Shown: positions 1 through 7,755 of the stretch, in pieces
How positions within the stretch are numbered: the first letter of the stretch is position 1
Layout of the letters: every line of letters starts with the position of its first letter
Source: Phytopseudomonas argentinensis
GTDB lineage: Bacteria > Pseudomonadota > Gammaproteobacteria > Pseudomonadales > Pseudomonadaceae
Direction: 5' to 3'
Length of the DNA stretch: 64,000 nucleotides
Assembly: GCF_900113905.1 (NCBI RefSeq)
Contig: NZ_FORC01000001.1
Span: 1,817,469 to 1,881,468 of the forward strand
Made by a program: the position numbers and the translations under genes
Notes under the pieces: generated by a model
The model's database searches: none
What the model was told of the DNA's origin: nothing
What the model saw: only the letters and a program-made list of their open reading frames with translations

Positions 1-956
1 AACATCAATTCGCCCATGCTGTCGCCAAGCAGCACCTGCACATCGGGACCGACCGCTTCGCCCGACGAGCGTCGCACAAAGGTCAGCCCCGCTTCACGCA
101 GTTGCGTCGCGGCCGTATCGAAACGCTCCAGATGGCGCGGCACCAGGATCAGCAAGGCGTCCGGCTGGCTGGCGAGCAGCTGCCGGTACGCCTGGATCAC
201 CAGCGCATCCTCGCCTTCACGGGTGCTCGCAGCGATCCACACCGGCCGCTGCCGCGCCTGCCATTGCTCGCGCAGCGCGCTGGCGCGGGCACTCACCTCG
301 GCGTCCACCTGCTGGTCGAACTTGATGGAGCCGGTCACCTCGACGGCTTCGGGTCGCGCACCAAGGGCGATAAAACGCTCGGCTTCGACCTGCGTCTGCA
401 CTGCGAGCAGGTTCAGCTCGGCGAGCATCGGCGCAGTGAGCTTGGCGAAACGCCCATAGCCCCTGGCCGAGCGCGCGGACAACCGACCATTGGCCAACGC
501 CACCGGAATGCCGCGAAGGGCACATTGGTGGATGTAGTTGGGCCACAGCTCGGTCTCCATGATCACCGCCAGCTTCGGTTGCGCCCTCTTGAGAAAGCGC
601 GCTGCGGCCCAGGGCAGGTCGTAGGGCAGGTAGCAGTGCTGCACCCGGCCGGCGAACTGCGCCTCGGGAAACAGCGCACGGATGCGCTCGGAGCCGGTGG
701 GCGTCATGCAGGTCAGGGTGATTGGCAGGTCCGGGTAGCGGGCCAGCAGCTCGCGTACCAACGGCGCGGCGGCGATGCTTTCACCCACCGACACGGCATG
801 CACCCAGATGCCACCGGGACGCAGTGGCGGCAGCAGCGCAAAGCGCTCGCCAACGCGCTTGGTGTAGGCCGGCGCGCGCCAGGCACGCCAGGCCAGGCGC
901 AGGCCGATCAGTGGCAGGCAGAGGTGAAACAGCAGGTTATAGAGATGTCGGTTCAT
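1..956 (-). CDS. waaA: 3-deoxy-D-manno-octulosonic acid (Kdo) transferase, 3' end cut by window
   Basis: This is the N-terminal 318 residues of WaaA; the rest lies beyond the window edge (the family is usually about 425 residues). WaaA transfers Kdo from CMP-Kdo to lipid IVA at the inner membrane, the first step of LPS core assembly. The translation starts MNRHLYNLLFHL, a membrane-anchoring segment, and carries family hallmarks: WVHAVSVGES near residue 50, an ETELWPN stretch near 130, and NGRLSARSARGY near 155. The ATG at 956 is the first in-frame methionine before the conserved N-terminus. The gene reads away from the LysR gene at 1014-1901 but on the same strand, with 57 bases between them. 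Identification is by recognition of the family; no database search was possible. Confidence 0.93.
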   Translation of the reverse strand, partial: MNRHLYNLLFHLCLPLIGLRLAWRAWRAPAYTKRVGERFALLPPLRPGGIWVHAVSVGESIAAAPLVRELLARYPDLPITLTCMTPTGSERIRALFPEAQFAGRVQHCYLPYDLPWAAARFLKRAQPKLAVIMETELWPNYIHQCALRGIPVALANGRLSARSARGYGRFAKLTAPMLAELNLLAVQTQVEAERFIALGARPEAVEVTGSIKFDQQVDAEVSARASALREQWQARQRPVWIAASTREGEDALVIQAYRQLLASQPDALLILVPRHLERFDTAATQLREAGLTFVRRSSGEAVGPDVQVLLGDSMGELM

Positions 957-1013
957 GGCGGCGAAGCTTAGGGTTGCCAGCGAACCAGCACAAGTCGCGC
1001 CATGGACCGGCGC

Positions 1014-1901
1014 TCATGCCTTTAGCACCTGCAAGCGCTCGGCCAGCGAGCCGGCCAACCATTGGGCGGCCGGCCCCAGCGCTTCATCGCGGCGAAATAC
1101 CAGCTCCAGCGGCAGGGGTGGCGCGATCCAGTCGCTACGTAGTTCCACCAGGTGCCCTTGATACGTCGGATACTGCGCCACATGCCGCGGCAGGCAGGCC
1201 CAACCCAGGTTGCGCATCAGCAGCTCGGCCATCGAATAGAAGCTGTCCGCATGCCAGGCCGATGGGCTGATCCGTTCGTTGCCCGGGTACTGGGTATCCT
1301 GCAGGCTGATCAGCAGTTGCCGGTGGCGCGCCAGCTCACGGCGCCCGACCGCGCCGGCCTGGGCCAGCGGATGGCCGGCCCCACACACCATGACCATTTC
1401 CACCATGCCCAGGCGCCGCCGTTCGAGCTCCACCGGCATGCCTTCGTGGTGAAACAGCAGGCCGAGGTCGGCGCGTCGCTCGATAAGCCGCCGCGCCACC
1501 ACGCCTTGCCCGCCACTGGTCATCTGCACCTCCACACCGGGAAAGGCGCGCGCCAGGCCCTCCAGGCTGTCGAGCACAGGCGGCAGCGGCAAGGCCTCGT
1601 CCTGGGCGAGCCGCAGGCAGGCTTCTTCGCCCTGGGCCAGGCCGAGCGCCCGCCCCTCCAGCCGCTCGCACTGGCGCAGCAGCTCGCGGGCTTCTTCCAA
1701 CAAGGCCAGCCCGGCGTCGGTCAAGCGGGGCTGGCGGCCGCTGCTGCGCTCGAACAGGCGCACCCCAAGATCGTCCTCCAGAGCCGCCACCGCCGTGCTG
1801 ACCGCGGACTGCACGCGACCCAGCCGCCGCGCCACGGCCGAAAACGAATTGCCCTCGGCGACCGCGACGAAGACTTCCAACTGCTCGAGATTCCAGCGCA
1901 C
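1014..1901 (-). CDS. LysR-family transcriptional regulator
   Basis: A 295-residue LysR-type regulator: an N-terminal winged helix-turn-helix (about residues 1-60, with FSAVARRLGRVQSAVSTAV) followed by a periplasmic-binding-protein-like effector domain. The start is GTG at 1901, chosen because GGGAGATAGG lies a few bases upstream and the HTH begins directly after it. It is divergent from the SMR pump gene at 1988, and a perfect 8-base inverted repeat (1903-1925) overlaps its own ribosome binding site, so autorepression and control of the pump are the simple inference. The effector is unknown. Neighbour order matches the waaA-LysR-SMR arrangement of P. aeruginosa. Confidence 0.9.
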   Translation of the reverse strand: MRWNLEQLEVFVAVAEGNSFSAVARRLGRVQSAVSTAVAALEDDLGVRLFERSSGRQPRLTDAGLALLEEARELLRQCERLEGRALGLAQGEEACLRLAQDEALPLPPVLDSLEGLARAFPGVEVQMTSGGQGVVARRLIERRADLGLLFHHEGMPVELERRRLGMVEMVMVCGAGHPLAQAGAVGRRELARHRQLLISLQDTQYPGNERISPSAWHADSFYSMAELLMRNLGWACLPRHVAQYPTYQGHLVELRSDWIAPPLPLELVFRRDEALGPAAQWLAGSLAERLQVLKA

Positions 1902-1902
1902 A

Positions 1903-1925
1903 ACCTATCTCCCATATAGATAGGT
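1903..1925. promoter_or_regulatory. Inverted repeat, probable LysR operator
   Basis: ACCTATCT (1903-1910) and AGATAGGT (1918-1925) are perfect 8-base arms around a 7-base spacer. The repeat contains the T-N11-A pattern (T1908, A1920) typical of LysR-type regulator boxes. It lies in the 86-base divergent gap between the LysR gene and the SMR pump and covers the LysR ribosome binding site. Function is inferred from position and symmetry. Confidence 0.6.
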
Positions 1926-1987
1926 AATGAGTTTACCTAACAGCAGGCAACGGTAAAATTGCAGACTTGTTAAGAGGAGTGCTGCCG

Positions 1988-2320
1988 ATGAATGGTTATC
2001 TCTATCTCGCACTGGCGATCGCCGCCGAAGTGATCGCAACCACCTCCATGAAGGCTGTCGACGGACTCAACAAACCCCTGCCGCTCTTGCTGGTGATCGC
2101 GGGCTACAGCATCGCCTTTTGGATGCTGATTCTGGTCGTACGCACCATTCCAGTGGGCATCGCCTACGCCATCTGGGCCGGCCTGGGGATCGTGCTGGTC
2201 AGCATCGCGGCGATGTTCGTCTACGACCAGAAACCGGATCTGCCCGCCGTGCTGGGCATGGGCCTGATCGTCAGCGGCGTAGTGGTGATCCAGCTGTTCT
2301 CCCGCGTCACCGGCCACTGA
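1988..2320 (+). CDS. Small multidrug resistance (SMR/EmrE-type) transporter
   Basis: A 110-residue, four-helix inner membrane protein of the SMR family, which exports cationic compounds in exchange for protons as a dimer. Glu14 in AIAAEVIATTSMK sits exactly where the essential EmrE Glu14 is when the ATG at 1988 is used; an upstream in-frame start at 1967 would shift this. AGGAG lies about 10 bases before 1988. Other family marks are the AYAIWAGLG motif in helix 3 and a short hydrophilic tail. It is divergent from a LysR gene that probably controls it. Substrate cannot be told from sequence: EmrE/QacE-like drug export or SugE/Gdx-like guanidinium export are both possible, with the W63-containing AIWAG favouring a general SMR. 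Confidence 0.88.
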   Translation: MNGYLYLALAIAAEVIATTSMKAVDGLNKPLPLLLVIAGYSIAFWMLILVVRTIPVGIAYAIWAGLGIVLVSIAAMFVYDQKPDLPAVLGMGLIVSGVVVIQLFSRVTGH

Positions 2321-2359
2321 GCGTTATACTGCGCACCTGTTTTTCCGAGAGGCGCCCGC

Positions 2360-3535
2360 ATGTCCCAAACTCTGAGCACAGACGTCCTGATTGTTGGCGG
2401 CGGCGTCGCCGGCCTATGGCTGAACGCGCGACTGCGCGCCAAGGGCTACGCCACGCTGCTGGTGGAGCGTGAAAGCCTGGGCGGCGGTCAGAGCGTCAAG
2501 TCCCAGGGCATCATCCACGGCGGCGCCAAGTATGCCCTGCATGGCGCCCTCAGCGGCGCTTCGGAAGCCATCGCGGATATGCCACGGCGCTGGCGCGAAG
2601 CCCTGGATGGCAGCGGCGAGCTGGATCTGTCCGGGGTGCGCCTGCTTTCTGATGCTCACTACCTGTGGTCGCCCGGCACCCTGGCCGGCAACCTGACCAG
2701 CTTCTTCGCCAGCAAGGCCGTGCGCGGCCGCGTTGACCAGGTAAAAGGCGAGCAGCTGCCGCCCGCCCTGCAAAACCCGAAATTCAAAGGCAAGGTCTAC
2801 CGCCTGGCCGAACTGGTGGTTGACGTGCCAAGCCTGATCGCCCGCCTGGCCGAGCTTGCCGGTGACAGCCTGCTGGCTGCCGACGACATTCAACCGCTGC
2901 ACGACAATGATGGCCAACTGGTCGGCCTGCGCGTCGACGGTCGCGAGATCCGCGCCCAACGCATCGTGCTCAGCGCCGGCCGCGGCAATGCCGACCTGCT
3001 GGCCAGCCTCGACGTTCCTCAACCGGCCCAGCAGCTTCGCCCGCTGCATATGGTGATGGTCAAGGGCCCGAGTCTGAAGCCGCTTTACGCCCATTGCCTG
3101 GGCGGGGGGCCAAAGCCGCGGGTCACTGTCACCAGCCACCCGAGCGCCGATGGTGAGTGGGTCTGGTATCTGGGTGGCGACCTGGCCGAAGCCGACGGCG
3201 TGGCGCGCGACGAGGCCGCGCAGATCGACGCGGCGCGCAAGGAGCTCAGCCAGTTGCTGCCATGGATCGACTTGTCCACAGCCCAGTGGGCGACCTTGCG
3301 GGTCGAGCGTGCGGAGCCCGCGCAAAGCGGCTTTGTGCGCCCCGACAATGCCTTTATCAGCGACCAGGGCGCCCTGCTGGTCGGCTGGCCGACCAAGCTG
3401 GCCCTGGCGCCGGACTTCGCCGATCGCGTGCTGAGCCATCTCGAGCGCGACGGCATTCGCCCAGCGGCTCACCCTGCCCTGCCCGAACTGCCGCGCCCGG
3501 TCATCGGCCGCACTGCGTGGGAGACGGCGTTCTGA
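2360..3535 (+). CDS. FAD-dependent oxidoreductase (DAO family)
   Basis: A 391-residue soluble flavoprotein. The N-terminal Rossmann dinucleotide-binding motif is plain: DVLIVGGGVAGLWLNARL at about residues 8-25, followed by LLVERESLGGGQS and QGIIHGG, the pattern of D-amino acid oxidase/glycine oxidase-like proteins that bind FAD. The substrate is unknown. The stop codon overlaps the start of the following aldo-keto reductase by one base (TGATG), so the two are translationally coupled and probably act in one pathway. The order SMR pump, FAD protein, aldo-keto reductase corresponds to a conserved pseudomonad block (PA4990-PA4992-like). Confidence 0.85.
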   Translation: MSQTLSTDVLIVGGGVAGLWLNARLRAKGYATLLVERESLGGGQSVKSQGIIHGGAKYALHGALSGASEAIADMPRRWREALDGSGELDLSGVRLLSDAHYLWSPGTLAGNLTSFFASKAVRGRVDQVKGEQLPPALQNPKFKGKVYRLAELVVDVPSLIARLAELAGDSLLAADDIQPLHDNDGQLVGLRVDGREIRAQRIVLSAGRGNADLLASLDVPQPAQQLRPLHMVMVKGPSLKPLYAHCLGGGPKPRVTVTSHPSADGEWVWYLGGDLAEADGVARDEAAQIDAARKELSQLLPWIDLSTAQWATLRVERAEPAQSGFVRPDNAFISDQGALLVGWPTKLALAPDFADRVLSHLERDGIRPAAHPALPELPRPVIGRTAWETAF

Positions 3536-4368
3536 TGCGTGATCTGCACAGCCTTCGTCGTCCGCTGGGCTCCACCGGCCTGAGCGTTTCCCCGCTCGGC
3601 CTGGGCACCGTCAAGCTGGGCCGCGATCAGGGCGTCAAGTACCCCAACGGCTTCACCATCCCCGATGACCAGCAGGCCCTGCAGCTGCTCGGCCTGGCTC
3701 GAGAGCTGGGCATCAACCTGCTCGACACCGCGCCCGCTTACGGCAGCAGCGAACAGCGCCTCGGCCCGCTGCTGCGTGGCCAGCGCCAGGACTGGGTAAT
3801 CGTCAGCAAGGTCGGCGAGGAGTTCGACAACGGCCTGTCGCACTTCGACTTTTCCGCCGCACACACTCGCCGCTCGGTGGAGCGCAGCCTGAAACGTCTG
3901 GAAACGGACTATATCGACCTCGTCCTGGTGCATTCCAATGGTGACGACCTGTCGATTCTCCGCGACGAAGCCGTCTACGAGACCCTCGCCGAACTCAAGC
4001 AGGCCGGGCTGATCCGCGGTTTTGGCTTTTCCGGCAAGACCGTCGATGGCGGCCTGCTGGCCCTCGAACGCGGCGATTGCGCCATGGTCACTTACAATCT
4101 TGGCGAGCAGCAGGAGCGTCCGGTATTGGACTATGCTGCCAGGCACGCCAAAGGCGTCCTGATCAAGAAAGCCCTGGCCAGCGGTCACGTCTGCCTGGAC
4201 AGCGGTGTCGACCCGGTACGCGCCAGCTTCGAGCTGATCTTCGGCCATCCCGGGGTAGGCAGCGCCATAGTCGGCACCATCAACCCGCTGCACCTGGCAC
4301 ACAACGTGGCCGTGGCTGCCGAGGTTATTGGCGGCACTAAAAGCGGTAACAGAGGATCAGCAGACTGA
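3535..4368 (+). CDS. Aldo/keto reductase family protein
   Basis: A 277-residue TIM-barrel oxidoreductase of the aldo/keto reductase family. Visible marks are LGLGTVKLGR near the N-terminus, INLLDTAPAYGSSEQRLG (catalytic Asp and Tyr region), VIVSKVG (Lys) and LVLVHSNGD (His), which together give the Asp-Tyr-Lys-His catalytic set, then AIVGTINPLHL near the cofactor-binding end. The ATG at 3535 overlaps the stop of the upstream FAD oxidoreductase and is preferred to a longer in-frame extension that would run inside that gene. Substrate unknown. Confidence 0.87.
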   Translation: MRDLHSLRRPLGSTGLSVSPLGLGTVKLGRDQGVKYPNGFTIPDDQQALQLLGLARELGINLLDTAPAYGSSEQRLGPLLRGQRQDWVIVSKVGEEFDNGLSHFDFSAAHTRRSVERSLKRLETDYIDLVLVHSNGDDLSILRDEAVYETLAELKQAGLIRGFGFSGKTVDGGLLALERGDCAMVTYNLGEQQERPVLDYAARHAKGVLIKKALASGHVCLDSGVDPVRASFELIFGHPGVGSAIVGTINPLHLAHNVAVAAEVIGGTKSGNRGSAD

Positions 4369-4437
4369 TGAACAGGCGTGCCGGGCACGCCGTTAATGCC
4401 GCCCAGGCGGCCGACCCCGACGCAAGAAGGAGCCGAC

Positions 4438-5403
4438 ATGCCGCGCATCATTTCCCGCAAGGACCCTGCCACCTTCAAGACCTTGCCGCTGTACGTGGAG
4501 GCCACACCTGACGGCCTCGCCTACCAGAGCCTCGGCCGCCCACTGAATTTCAGCGAAATGCTCGAACGGCGCAAACCCGTCGAGCTCCCCGACAGCCAGC
4601 GCTTCGCGGTGGAACTGGCCAACCTCGGCGTATCGGTGCGCCTGACCCTGAACTGGCAGGGCCGCGAATACTGGCTGCTGGTACGTCAGCGCCGGCTTGA
4701 TCGCGGCGACGTGGTGCTCAAGCTGATCTCCGGCTACGTGCCGGCCCACGAACTCAACCTGCCACTGCTGACCGCCATCCAGGAAGTGGCCGAAGAGTGC
4801 CTGCTGGAAACCAGCGAAGGCTGGCTGTACGGCCGCTTCGGCGACACCTGGCTGCCGGCGCCCTACGAGGGCACACTCAAGTACCGTGAAGATATCCACT
4901 TCAGGCTCAGCCCGCTTTCCGGCGCCGCCCGCCCGGTGCAGTGCGGCAACTTGACCTTGCTGGAACGCCCGCGGGCTTACGTGCATGCTCCGACCGCCTC
5001 GCTGCAGCTGGTCTACGACTTGCGCCTGGATCTACCCAAGGAAGCCAGGCAGCCCAGCCTGCTGCACGTCGACGAGCAACTGGAGAACGGCAAGCTGATC
5101 GCCCGCCTGGATCATAGCCGCCCGGATCTCTACCTGATTCCGCTGGAAGGGGGCCGGCCCACCGCCGAGCTGTTGACCCTGCGCCAGGGTCAGCTGGTAG
5201 CGGCCAGCACTCGCGGCCTGTGGCTGGCGGAAAGTTTCGCCGCCCAGGACGGCTGGCTGGTGCGCGATGAGCGCATTCGCTGGAATGACTGGCTGGCGTT
5301 GCAGAACCTGACGCCGAAAGCCGAAAAGCCCGAGGGCATTGCCTTCAGCAACGCCCCTGCGCACTCGCCTCAGGTTCGCCTGGATACAGCAACCGCGGTC
5401 TGA
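4438..5403 (+). CDS. Conserved pseudomonad protein of unknown function with a Nudix-like stretch
   Basis: A 321-residue soluble protein with no signal peptide or membrane segment. I do not recognise an assigned function; homologues are sometimes labelled as metal ABC transporter ATPases, but no Walker A or ABC signature is visible. Residues around 100-125 contain GYVPAHELNLPLLTAIQEVA followed by EECL, which resembles the Nudix box (G-x5-E-x7-REUxEE) but has nine rather than seven spacer residues and Q in place of R. The ATG at 4438 has AGGAG about eight bases upstream; an in-frame ATG at 4378 is less well placed. It lies 69 bases after the aldo-keto reductase and ends before a bidirectional terminator facing hldE. 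Confidence 0.7.
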   Translation: MPRIISRKDPATFKTLPLYVEATPDGLAYQSLGRPLNFSEMLERRKPVELPDSQRFAVELANLGVSVRLTLNWQGREYWLLVRQRRLDRGDVVLKLISGYVPAHELNLPLLTAIQEVAEECLLETSEGWLYGRFGDTWLPAPYEGTLKYREDIHFRLSPLSGAARPVQCGNLTLLERPRAYVHAPTASLQLVYDLRLDLPKEARQPSLLHVDEQLENGKLIARLDHSRPDLYLIPLEGGRPTAELLTLRQGQLVAASTRGLWLAESFAAQDGWLVRDERIRWNDWLALQNLTPKAEKPEGIAFSNAPAHSPQVRLDTATAV

Positions 5404-5424
5404 TCGCAGCGTGCGCCACAAAGC

Positions 5425-5450
5425 AGAACCCCGCCAAGTGGCGGGGTTCT
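5425..5450. terminator. Bidirectional intrinsic-type terminator hairpin
   Basis: A perfect 11-base stem (5425-5435 with 5440-5450; AGAACCCCGCC / GGCGGGGTTCT) closes a 4-base loop. It sits between the convergent genes ending at 5403 and 5461 and can serve both directions, although the T-tracts are short. Confidence 0.7.
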
Positions 5451-5460
5451 GTTGGTGCGA

Positions 5461-6882
5461 TCAGCGACTGCGAATCTTCTCCACGATGGCCGTGGTCGAG
5501 CTGTTCTCGACCAGCCCCAGCACCCGCACCTCACCGCCATAGGCCAGCACGATGTCGGCGCCGACCACCTGGTCGATGCCGTAGTCACCGCCCTTGACCA
5601 GCACATCGGGCTGCACCTGCTTGAGCAGGCGCTCGGGCGTGTCTTCGCTGAAGCTCACCACCCAGTCCACGGCGCCGAGGCCGGCCAGCACCGCCATACG
5701 GCGATCCACGGCATTGATCGGCCGGCCCGGGCCTTTGAGGCGGCTCACCGAAGCGTCGTCATTGATCGCCACGATCAAACGGTCGCCTTGCGCGCGCGCC
5801 TGTTCGAGGTAGGTCACGTGGCCGGCATGCAGGATGTCAAAGCAGCCATTGGTGAAGACGATCTTCTCGCCATGGGCGCGGGCATCCTCGGTGGCCAGCA
5901 GCAATTGTTCCAGGCTCAGCACACCACGCTCCGAGCCCTCTTCACGCTGCACGGCGCGGCGCAGTTCAGGCGTACTGATGGCTGCCGTACCCAGCTTGCC
6001 CACCACGATACCGGCCGCCAGGTTGGCCAGCGCCACCGCCTGGGGCAGATCCTCGCCTGCGGCAATGGAGGCGGCCAGGGTGGAGATCACCGTATCTCCT
6101 GCACCGGTCACGTCGAACACCTCGCGCGCCCGGGCCGGCAGGTGCAGGGGAGCGTGATCGGGTCGCAGCAGCGTCATGCCGTGTTCACCACGGGTAACCA
6201 GCAAGGCGCCCAGATCAAGTTCGCGCATCAAGCGCGCACCGCGACTGACCAGCTCGGCTTCATCCTCGCAACGACCAACGATCAGCTCGAATTCACTGAG
6301 GTTCGGGGTGATCAGGCTGGCACCCCGGTAGATGGAGAAATCCTTGCCTTTCGGGTCGGCCAGCACCGGAATACCACGGGCCCGGGCCGCCTTGATCAGC
6401 ACCTGATGGTTCTGCAGGGCCCCTTTGCCGTAATCGGACAGCACCAGCACCTTGACCTGATCGAGCAGTTGCTCGACCTGCCTTGCCAAGGCATCGGCGT
6501 CAGTGTGGAACGGCTCTTCGAAATCCATGCGCAGCAGCTGCTGGTGGCGGCTCATGACCCGCAGCTTGACGATGGTCGGCTGATTTTCGATGCGCTGGAA
6601 ATAGGTCTTCACGCCAATGGCTTCGAGGCTCTGCTGCAGGCTCTGCGCGGCCTCGTCTTCACCCGTGACGCCAACCAGTACGGCTGGCGCGCCGAGGGCG
6701 GCGATATTCAGCGCGACATTGGCCGCACCGCCGGGGCGATCCTCGATCTGCTCGACCTTGACCACTGGCACCGGAGCCTCGGGCGATATACGCGAGGTAG
6801 CGCCGTGCCAATACCGATCGAGCATGACATCACCCACCACCAAAACGGGTGCCTGATCGAAACGGGGCATGGATAACTTCAT
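5461..6882 (-). CDS. hldE: Bifunctional heptose-7-phosphate kinase / heptose-1-phosphate adenylyltransferase
   Basis: HldE (RfaE) makes ADP-heptose for the LPS inner core: the N-terminal ribokinase-like domain (about residues 1-320) phosphorylates D-glycero-D-manno-heptose 7-phosphate, and the C-terminal nucleotidyltransferase domain (about 340-473) adds AMP. The kinase domain shows the [16 protein letters not shown] entry motif and [10 protein letters not shown] with the catalytic Asp; the second shows [14 protein letters not shown], including the HxGH nucleotidyl-transfer motif. Length (473) is normal for the fused form. It faces away from the kinase-like gene at 7046. Its product is used by WaaC and WaaF encoded at 25-27 kb. 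Confidence 0.96.
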   Translation of the reverse strand: MKLSMPRFDQAPVLVVGDVMLDRYWHGATSRISPEAPVPVVKVEQIEDRPGGAANVALNIAALGAPAVLVGVTGEDEAAQSLQQSLEAIGVKTYFQRIENQPTIVKLRVMSRHQQLLRMDFEEPFHTDADALARQVEQLLDQVKVLVLSDYGKGALQNHQVLIKAARARGIPVLADPKGKDFSIYRGASLITPNLSEFELIVGRCEDEAELVSRGARLMRELDLGALLVTRGEHGMTLLRPDHAPLHLPARAREVFDVTGAGDTVISTLAASIAAGEDLPQAVALANLAAGIVVGKLGTAAISTPELRRAVQREEGSERGVLSLEQLLLATEDARAHGEKIVFTNGCFDILHAGHVTYLEQARAQGDRLIVAINDDASVSRLKGPGRPINAVDRRMAVLAGLGAVDWVVSFSEDTPERLLKQVQPDVLVKGGDYGIDQVVGADIVLAYGGEVRVLGLVENSSTTAIVEKIRSR

Positions 6883-6906
6883 GCAGAAACTCCGGAATTG
6901 CTAAGC

Positions 6907-6931
6907 GCTAAAAAATAAACAGGATTTTAGC
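6907..6931. repeat. 7-base inverted repeat upstream of hldE
   Basis: GCTAAAA (6907-6913) and TTTTAGC (6925-6931) flank an 11-base A-rich spacer just upstream of the hldE start, in the 163-base divergent gap with the gene at 7046. It could be an operator or part of a promoter. Nothing ties it to a named regulator. Confidence 0.3.
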
Positions 6932-7045
6932 ACAGCAATACCTTAAGCCCGACTCGCTGACTGGCGAGCCGATCATGCTCTATACGTAGCAGGAACATCG
7001 GTTAAACTTCGCTAGTTGTCCCATATCAATATGACGTAGACCCTG

Positions 7046-7705
7046 ATGCCACAATTGAGCAATGAGCAATTTTCCGCCCTCCGCCGGCACGCCGAGGTTA
7101 TTGAGGCTGATCGCTACGGGGAGAAGGTGCTTAAACTGGCTGACGGTAGTTTTCTCAAATTGTTTCGTCGGAAGAGGCTGCTATCGTCGGCTACGCTGGT
7201 ATCGCATGCCAGACGCTTTGCAAGCAATACTAGGGATCTGAAACGGCGGCATATCGCCTGCCCGGAAATCATTGACATCTATCGCATCCCGAACATCGAA
7301 CGCACTGCCGTTCATTACTGGCCTCTACCTGGCAACACGTTGCGTCAGTTGCTAGCCTTGCCATGCGAGACGCACTCCAAGCTTGCCCATAATCTGGGGA
7401 TCTTGATCGCAGAACTGCATAACAAAGGTGTGTATTTCCGCTCACTGCATCTTGGAAATGTGGTCCAAGGCGAAGAGGGCCAGTTGGGCTTAATTGATAT
7501 TTCTGACATGGTCTGTAGTAGCACTCCGCTCGGCCGCCTGAAGCGCTCACGTAATTTTCAGCACCTATTCCGTTACGAGCGAGATGTGGACAAGTTACGG
7601 CCTTACAGGAATGAGTTCATAGAGGGCTATGTCGCGAATCTGCCCGACAAGGTGAGTGATCACTTTCGCAAACACCTTTCCAGACTCTTCGAGCAGATCA
7701 CGTAA
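7046..7705 (+). CDS. Kinase-fold protein of the LPS core kinase/toluene-tolerance group
   Basis: A 219-residue cytoplasmic protein with a compact protein-kinase-like fold resembling the small LPS sugar kinases. LKLADGSFLKLFRRKR near residue 30 is a candidate nucleotide-binding strand with lysine; SLHLGNVV near 145 and LGLIDISDM near 160 replace the usual HxDxxxxN and DFG elements, so the catalytic Asp of the HxD motif is absent. It may be a degenerate or unusual kinase. It lies between hldE and msbA, the place of PA4998 in P. aeruginosa. The ribosome binding site before 7046 is weak. A role in LPS core phosphorylation is inferred from context only. Confidence 0.75.
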   Translation: MPQLSNEQFSALRRHAEVIEADRYGEKVLKLADGSFLKLFRRKRLLSSATLVSHARRFASNTRDLKRRHIACPEIIDIYRIPNIERTAVHYWPLPGNTLRQLLALPCETHSKLAHNLGILIAELHNKGVYFRSLHLGNVVQGEEGQLGLIDISDMVCSSTPLGRLKRSRNFQHLFRYERDVDKLRPYRNEFIEGYVANLPDKVSDHFRKHLSRLFEQIT

Positions 7706-7755
7706 TAGGTGGCCGCCCCGCCCTAGCCATCAAAAAAGCCGGCACTCTCAGCCGT

